A program made the position numbers and the translations under genes. From Desulfurococcales archaeon (GTDB lineage Archaea > Thermoproteota > Thermoprotei_A > Sulfolobales > NBVN01), in the NCBI GenBank assembly GCA_015523295.1, contig WAKQ01000002.1, positions 1-64,000 on the forward strand: 64,000 nt of DNA, written 5' to 3'. The notes beneath the pieces were generated by a model. It saw only the letters and a list, made by a program, of their open reading frames with translations, was not told where the DNA came from and made no database searches. Shown here in pieces: positions 58,949 through 64,000 of the stretch. Each line of letters opens with the position of its first letter. Within the stretch, counting starts at the first letter, position 1.

Positions 58949-59002
58949 CGTCAGCGCTTTGGCCCTTCATCACGATGGTCAGGGCATCAATCCTCATCAC
59001 AC
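58949..59002 (-). ncRNA. Box C/D sRNA candidate
   Basis: Reverse strand: C GTGATGA - GGATTGATGCC - D' CTGA - CCATC - C' GTGATGA - AGGGCCAAAGCG - D CTGA. Confidence 0.8.
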
Positions 59003-59017
59003 TTTAAGGATGTTTAT

Positions 59018-59635
59018 TTAGAGTTTAAACATATTTTTCGACCAGTATTCTCTCATTTTTCTACGTTTGATCTCCCTCATTAACCTGTCTATGTGCCGGT
59101 AGACAGTTGAATGCATTCTCCCCTGTATTAGCATCTCCACTGCTTCCCTTGCTACCTGTGCCGACTCGTAATCCCCTATTATTGCTATAATATCATCATA
59201 TATGTTTAGGTAGACCCCCGTCATTTGCTCGATATTTCTTTTAGCTTTACCTTTCTCTCCAATTACTCGACCCTTTACTCTGCTGAGGTGGTTAGGTGAA
59301 TCTCCTACTACCTCCTTCAGGTTTATAATGATGAGCGTTTGATCTTCTTCCAGAAGTCTCCAAGCCTTTTCAGGAGGGAAACCAGCAGCTACTGCTCTTA
59401 TAAAGTCTCTGGCTTTCAGAAGCCTGTCCATGGAGGTATAGGGTGTAGCTGGCTCGATCGCCACCGACCCGTTCACACTGTCTACACTTATCAACGTTCC
59501 AGTACGGTCTTCTAGCTCTTTAAGTACCTTGCCCTCCTCCCCTATAAGAGGTCCTAGCCTATCCGTGGGAACCCTGAGATACATTTTAGTGACTCCTGGG
59601 CTAAGCCTACCTTCCTTCTCGACCAACCGACACAC
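59018..59635 (-). CDS. KH-domain RNA-binding protein (Pno1/Dim2-like)
   Basis: RLGPLIGEEGKVLKELEDRTGTLISVD; VKGRVIGEKGKAKRNIEQMTGVYLNIY. Confidence 0.9.
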   Translation of the reverse strand: MCRLVEKEGRLSPGVTKMYLRVPTDRLGPLIGEEGKVLKELEDRTGTLISVDSVNGSVAIEPATPYTSMDRLLKARDFIRAVAAGFPPEKAWRLLEEDQTLIIINLKEVVGDSPNHLSRVKGRVIGEKGKAKRNIEQMTGVYLNIYDDIIAIIGDYESAQVAREAVEMLIQGRMHSTVYRHIDRLMREIKRRKMREYWSKNMFKL

Positions 59636-59659
59636 CGTATCATAGATTCGAGATCAGGA

Positions 59660-60472
59660 CTAATATAGGGACCCGGCCTCATCTCCGAGAACATATTTCA
59701 TTAAATCATCAGGGGATGGAATGTCGAGACCAACTTCCTTACTGAAGAAGTTATGTATGTTTTTCAAATCCCTTCTCAGAAACTCAATGGCGTTAGGATG
59801 CTCTCTCTTGACTGCCTGACTTACATCTATTATGTAGTGCTTACCCTGCCAAATCATGATGTTATACTCGCTTAAGTCCCCATGAATCAGGCCTGCCTTA
59901 ACATAAGCTTTCCTAACATCATCAATTATAGAGTGAAATAATCTCCTGTACTCATCTTCACTGAGCTCACATTCCTTAAGCAATGGTGCCCTCACCCCTG
60001 AAGAGCCTATGAACTCCATGACAAGAATATTCTTATGTTGGGCTATGGGTTTCGGGACTGAAACACCTGCCTGGTATAGTGTGAGATAGTTCTTAAACTC
60101 CTTCCTAGCCCACAAACTCATCAATTTTTTAGTGGATTTCGGTATATAGCCGTCGAATCTAGGATCCCCCTTTAGATACTTTATTAGGCCTTTCCTGAAC
60201 TCGGCTGTGCTCGTCAAGTAGATCTTGACTGCCAAATCCTCTCCCTTAACGCCTTTCCCCCAGTAAACCCTGGCCTCTTTACCAGCACTTACAACCCCCT
60301 TAAGCTCATAAAGTACCTTCTTGCGGACGAGTTCCAACACTGCGAGGAGGGTGGCTCTATCAAACACCTCCTCAACAGTTTCAAATAAGTCCTTATCGAC
60401 TTCACGCCTTTCCTTTCCTGTGAGCCTATAATACCTATCGAGAACCTCGTCTATACCTTCCCCAGGTATCAG
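59660..60472 (-). CDS. Rio1 family serine protein kinase, probable CTG start
   Basis: VVSAGKEARVYWG; LIHGDLSEYNIMIW; YIIDVSQAVKREHPNA; conserved N-terminus lies upstream of GTG at 60367. Confidence 0.88.
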   Translation of the reverse strand: MIPGEGIDEVLDRYYRLTGKERREVDKDLFETVEEVFDRATLLAVLELVRKKVLYELKGVVSAGKEARVYWGKGVKGEDLAVKIYLTSTAEFRKGLIKYLKGDPRFDGYIPKSTKKLMSLWARKEFKNYLTLYQAGVSVPKPIAQHKNILVMEFIGSSGVRAPLLKECELSEDEYRRLFHSIIDDVRKAYVKAGLIHGDLSEYNIMIWQGKHYIIDVSQAVKREHPNAIEFLRRDLKNIHNFFSKEVGLDIPSPDDLMKYVLGDEAGSLY

Positions 60473-60807
60473 AGCTCACCCTCATACTCAAGAAGTGCAG
60501 GGTCCAAAACACCCATTTCAAGCAGCTTCTTCTTCTCATCCCTTGTATACCTGTAGAGGACATCGCCTCTATCATCCCTGAACTCCCATACCCCAAGAAG
60601 GACGATGTCCTTCGGGTTCATCCACATTCTCCTCCTGAGCTTGCCCGGGATTCTTCCCATTCTTTCCTTGCCGTCCTGGCAGAAGACTTTGACGTAGTTA
60701 CCTCCTATGATGTCAGTGACAACGCATAAAACCTGGCCTTCCTCCTCCTTTGGAAGGAGGAGCTCCTCCTCAGATTCCTCCTTCCTTATCTTCTTCCGCT
60801 TACCCAG
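60469..60807 (-). CDS. Translation initiation factor aIF1A, probable CTG start
   Basis: LGKRKKIRKEESEEELLLPKEEEGQVLCVVTDIIGGNYVKVFCQDGKERMGRIPGKLRRRMWMNPKDIVLLGVWEF. Confidence 0.9.
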   Translation of the reverse strand: MGKRKKIRKEESEEELLLPKEEEGQVLCVVTDIIGGNYVKVFCQDGKERMGRIPGKLRRRMWMNPKDIVLLGVWEFRDDRGDVLYRYTRDEKKKLLEMGVLDPALLEYEGEL

Positions 60808-60818
60808 ATCAAAACACC

Positions 60819-61853
60819 CTATATGAGTAGGTAGGGGATTCCCTTATAAATAAGTATTTTTACACGTGACCCTAAGTCAAGGATCTTCGGCGAGCTGACA
60901 TAGTATATATTGCCACTGTCGACAGCTTGAACAACTGCCTTACCGCCTTCATAGTTCAGGAGCCTCCCCTCGACTATGGCGTAGTCCTTGCCTGTGAGGA
61001 CTTGAAACCCCTTAGACCACAGTTCATCACGTTTAACGCTTAACATCCTCCCATCCGAAAGCCTTCTAAGAAATATAATCCCCTTTCGACTTAGCCCTAC
61101 AACTGTGTAGAGATCCTCATCGAATACAACTACATCACCGGGTAAAAGGCCTGGTACCCTAGCAGATATTGTCAGCTTCCCATGCTTCTTCCCACCCAAG
61201 TACCCGTAATCCTTCCAAGTCTGCTTAACATGGGCTGAGAACTCCTTCTTAAGGACTGAGGCTATGAGCCTAGCTGATGAGGGATCCCTCACACGGAGAT
61301 CAACCCCATCATGGCTTTCCTCGATCTTGACGACATTGCTGAATTCCTTTAGCTCGGTAACCCTGTCAGCAATTCTCCTGAAAACTTCATACCTAGGAGG
61401 ACCTTCAGATCTTATCTGTACCGTAGCTTCATAGGACTCATTTCTGATTGATGAGCATATTGGGCACAGCTTGTGCTTAACCTCGAAAAGCAAAGTGCCA
61501 TCCTGTTCCAACACGTGCTTACCGTACCTGCCTTTCACCCTGTAGAAAGCTTTATCCGAGACAACCTTGTCCACATTAACCTCCACATCTGTAAAACCCG
61601 GGTAGATTGACGACCTCTTAACTAAGGCCTTGTTTATGTATATCTCGAGAGCTTTAGCTATACTCCCATCTGTTGGGAGCCAGTCATTTCCCACGAGTAC
61701 TGAGCCGCAGGAAGGACATACGACTATCGTTATTTTACTGGGGAAACTAACAATCCTTCTCTCCTCTACAAAGTGCTTAGGGCATAGGCCATCTATTATT
61801 GGAGTGTTTTCATCCTCTTCAACACCGCACCTCACACAGAACCTTCTCCCCAA
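60819..61853 (-). CDS. NMD3 family protein
   Basis: RFCVRCGVEE...LCPKHF; VCPSCGSVL; KLCPICSSIR. Confidence 0.87.
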   Translation of the reverse strand: MGRRFCVRCGVEEDENTPIIDGLCPKHFVEERRIVSFPSKITIVVCPSCGSVLVGNDWLPTDGSIAKALEIYINKALVKRSSIYPGFTDVEVNVDKVVSDKAFYRVKGRYGKHVLEQDGTLLFEVKHKLCPICSSIRNESYEATVQIRSEGPPRYEVFRRIADRVTELKEFSNVVKIEESHDGVDLRVRDPSSARLIASVLKKEFSAHVKQTWKDYGYLGGKKHGKLTISARVPGLLPGDVVVFDEDLYTVVGLSRKGIIFLRRLSDGRMLSVKRDELWSKGFQVLTGKDYAIVEGRLLNYEGGKAVVQAVDSGNIYYVSSPKILDLGSRVKILIYKGIPYLLI

Positions 61854-61856
61854 GAC

Positions 61857-62189
61857 TCACATCCTCACAAATTGAGCATATGGAACCCCCTTAACCTTCA
61901 AAACAGCTTCAGGATGGATTATGCCTGCCTTGACGGCCTCACCTACTATTCTCTCACCAACGATCATTGCTGTGTATGCCGTTTTAAGCTGTTCCAATGC
62001 CTCATCAATGGAGGCTTCAATCCCCTTAAAGAACTCCTCGTTCACTACAAGCCTAATCTCTCCTGAGACGAAGACCCTGCCTAAAAGCTCCTTATCGCAA
62101 ACACCTACCACTCTCTTTACAGTGCCTGAACCATCCGCATACTCCTGGACCTTGACGTAAACCGCTACCTCTTCATCCATGCAGCTCAT
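61857..62189 (-). CDS. DUF424 family protein
   Basis: VYVKVQEYADGSGTVKRVVGVCDKELLGRVF...RIVGEAVKAGIIHPEAVLKVKGVPYAQFV. Confidence 0.8.
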   Translation of the reverse strand: MSCMDEEVAVYVKVQEYADGSGTVKRVVGVCDKELLGRVFVSGEIRLVVNEEFFKGIEASIDEALEQLKTAYTAMIVGERIVGEAVKAGIIHPEAVLKVKGVPYAQFVRM

Positions 62190-62203
62190 ACACCTTAATA
62201 GCT

Positions 62204-62632
62204 TTAGATAGGCTTTACAGGGGTCTCAGCCCCACAAGCCAGACACCTTATTATCCAGACCTTTCCCTGACGCTTTAACTCTGTTTGGTAGGAGCCACAT
62301 GTTTTACACTTGACGTAAGTGTCTAGGAATCTTTTGAAAAGCTGATTTATTGTCTGGGTTGAGACCCTGGAATATATCGTGAAGACCCCCGACTCATCTA
62401 TAGCACCTCTCGCAGCCAGCTCCTTGAGAAGATACCTTGAGCATATCCTGGGATCCCTCATAATGACATCGCAAACCTCCTTAAAGTTCCTGACCTTCGT
62501 CTGCACTCCCACATGAACGACCTCTAGCGGAGGTATGTCAGGGGGTGGAGGGCTCCTCCTCTCTGGTAGCTTACTATAGAGCCTGTCCAGCAATTTCTCA
62601 TAATCCAATACGTCCTCACCCATAATGAGCAC
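62204..62632 (-). CDS. Translation initiation factor aIF2 subunit beta
   Basis: YEKLLDRLYSKLPE; KTCGSYQTELKRQGKVWIIRCLACGAETPVKPI zinc ribbon. Confidence 0.93.
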   Translation of the reverse strand: MLIMGEDVLDYEKLLDRLYSKLPERRSPPPPDIPPLEVVHVGVQTKVRNFKEVCDVIMRDPRICSRYLLKELAARGAIDESGVFTIYSRVSTQTINQLFKRFLDTYVKCKTCGSYQTELKRQGKVWIIRCLACGAETPVKPI

Positions 62633-62694
62633 CTAAACCGATATAGTTCTGAAGCTTTTAAGTTAACTAACATCGATGTAGAAGGCAGGATGGG

Positions 62695-64000
62695 TTGAAG
62701 GTATACTTCGAGACATATGGGTGCGCTTTGAATAGGGCTGACACGTCAATAATGAAGCATATACTGCGGTCTAGGGGACATGAGATAGTTAAGGCTTTAG
62801 AAAATGCGGATGTCATAGTAATCAACACCTGTACCGTGAGACTTGATTCAGAGCTTAGGATGGTTAAACGGATTAAGGAGTTACAGAAGTTTGCCAAGGA
62901 GAAAGATGTTAAGCTAATTATAGCTGGATGTATGGCTTCTGCACAACCTTACACCCTCGCTAAAATAGCCCCTGAGGCGTCCCTCATCTCGCCACAGAAC
63001 ATCACCAGGATTGCAGAGGCTGTAGAAGGTGGCGGCAGGATCATCCTGTTAGGCGGTGAGAGAGACGTCTCCGTCCTTCATCCTTATGTGGAAGGTGTGT
63101 CTGCTGAAATACCTATAGCCGAGGGCTGCCTAGGCGATTGCGCGTTCTGCATAGTCAAGATCGCTAGGAGAAGGCTCAGATCCTACCCGACCTCCGTAAT
63201 CGTTAACGCTGTTCATGAGGCTGTGGCAAAGGGTGTAGTCGAGATAGACCTTACTGCACAGGACACAGGTTCCTACGGCATAGACATCAACGGCAGCCCA
63301 CTTCTCATCAAGCTGCTCTCAGAGATCTTAGAGAAGGTTAGGGGGAACTACCATATACGTGTGGGTATGATGAACCCCGACAGCCTAGTGAACATCTTAG
63401 ACGGATTTCTGGACATCCTGAAGCATCCTAAGGTCTTTAAGTATGTTCACCTACCCCTCCAGTCGGGCAGTGACGCCGTTCTTAAAATTATGAGGAGAAA
63501 GTACACCTATGATGAATATAGAGCACTTGTTAAGGAGTTGAGGAGGAAGATCCCGGGGATTAGTATTGCTACTGACATTATCGTGGGACATCCCGGTGAA
63601 GATGAGGATGACTTCAGGATGACTGTTGAAGCCGTCAAGGAGCTGGCCTTTGACAAGGTGCATATCGCCCAATATACTGTAAGGCCTAGGACTGCTGCAG
63701 CAGCCATGAAGCAGGTTCCAGACCCGGTCAAGAAGAGGAGGAGCACATGTCTGAGCAGGGTGGTCGAAGAGGTAGGGAAGAGCATTAACTTGTCCTATAT
63801 AGGTTCAATTGGTATGGCGTTGATATCTGGAAGATCATTTAGGGGTTCGTTAATCGGCAGACTGATAAATTACAAACCTGTTGTTATTCTGAGAAAAGAT
63901 TACATCGAAGGTGGGGAGGTTAGGCTTGGTGACACTGCGTTGGTCAGAGTTGATGAGGTAAGCTTTTATGACTTAAGAGGTGTGCCTCTCAACCCATCCA
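62695..64000 (+). CDS. MiaB/CDKAL1-like tRNA methylthiotransferase (radical SAM; partial, runs off window; TTG start)
   Basis: VYFETYGCALNRAD; VIVINTCTVR; CLGDCAFCIVKIARRRLRSYP; LPLQSGSDAVLKIMRRKYT. Confidence 0.92.
   Translation, partial: MKVYFETYGCALNRADTSIMKHILRSRGHEIVKALENADVIVINTCTVRLDSELRMVKRIKELQKFAKEKDVKLIIAGCMASAQPYTLAKIAPEASLISPQNITRIAEAVEGGGRIILLGGERDVSVLHPYVEGVSAEIPIAEGCLGDCAFCIVKIARRRLRSYPTSVIVNAVHEAVAKGVVEIDLTAQDTGSYGIDINGSPLLIKLLSEILEKVRGNYHIRVGMMNPDSLVNILDGFLDILKHPKVFKYVHLPLQSGSDAVLKIMRRKYTYDEYRALVKELRRKIPGISIATDIIVGHPGEDEDDFRMTVEAVKELAFDKVHIAQYTVRPRTAAAAMKQVPDPVKKRRSTCLSRVVEEVGKSINLSYIGSIGMALISGRSFRGSLIGRLINYKPVVILRKDYIEGGEVRLGDTALVRVDEVSFYDLRGVPLNPS

Noticed and set aside
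62667-63785. Minus-strand ORFs of 73-92 aa
   Set aside because: Antisense to the MiaB-like radical SAM gene, which has clear conserved motifs but is absent from the ORF track because it starts with TTG and is truncated.

Overview
The window is an ordinary-looking crenarchaeal/Thermoproteota chromosome segment. Lineage markers are a Cren7 chromatin protein, a split-type ThrRS editing protein, a CdvB/ESCRT-III-like protein, a crenarchaeal SSB, TFB/aIF genes and intron-rich tRNAs. I found no CRISPR array, rRNA operon, IS element or prophage. RNA genes supported by reading the sequence: one stand-alone 5S rRNA, seven tRNAs (five with introns, two of them carrying two introns each), three box C/D sRNA candidates with well-formed C/D'/C'/D boxes, and one kink-turn-like hairpin upstream of ileS. 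The best candidate for an undescribed system is a tightly overlapping operon at 24497-31703: a class-III-signal-peptide pilin-like protein, a VirB11/FlaI-like secretion ATPase, a TadC/FlaJ-like membrane protein, a 699-aa protein of unknown function and a VirB4/HerA-like ATPase. This mixes type IV pilus and DNA-transfer (Ced/Ted/conjugation-like) parts. Other notable points: (i) a two-intron tRNA-Trp whose larger intron has an 11-nt guide next to a CTGA box that would target nucleotide 39; (ii) genes (aIF1A, Rio1, prepilin peptidase) whose conserved N-termini lie upstream of any ATG/GTG/TTG, suggesting CTG starts; (iii) tandem eIF2B-like/R15P-isomerase paralogs with identical DNA patches; (iv) a nucleobase-fermentation-like cluster with two carbamoyltransferases, a carbamate kinase, an amidohydrolase and a PreA-like protein. 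All assignments come from reading the sequence and from family knowledge; no searches were run.
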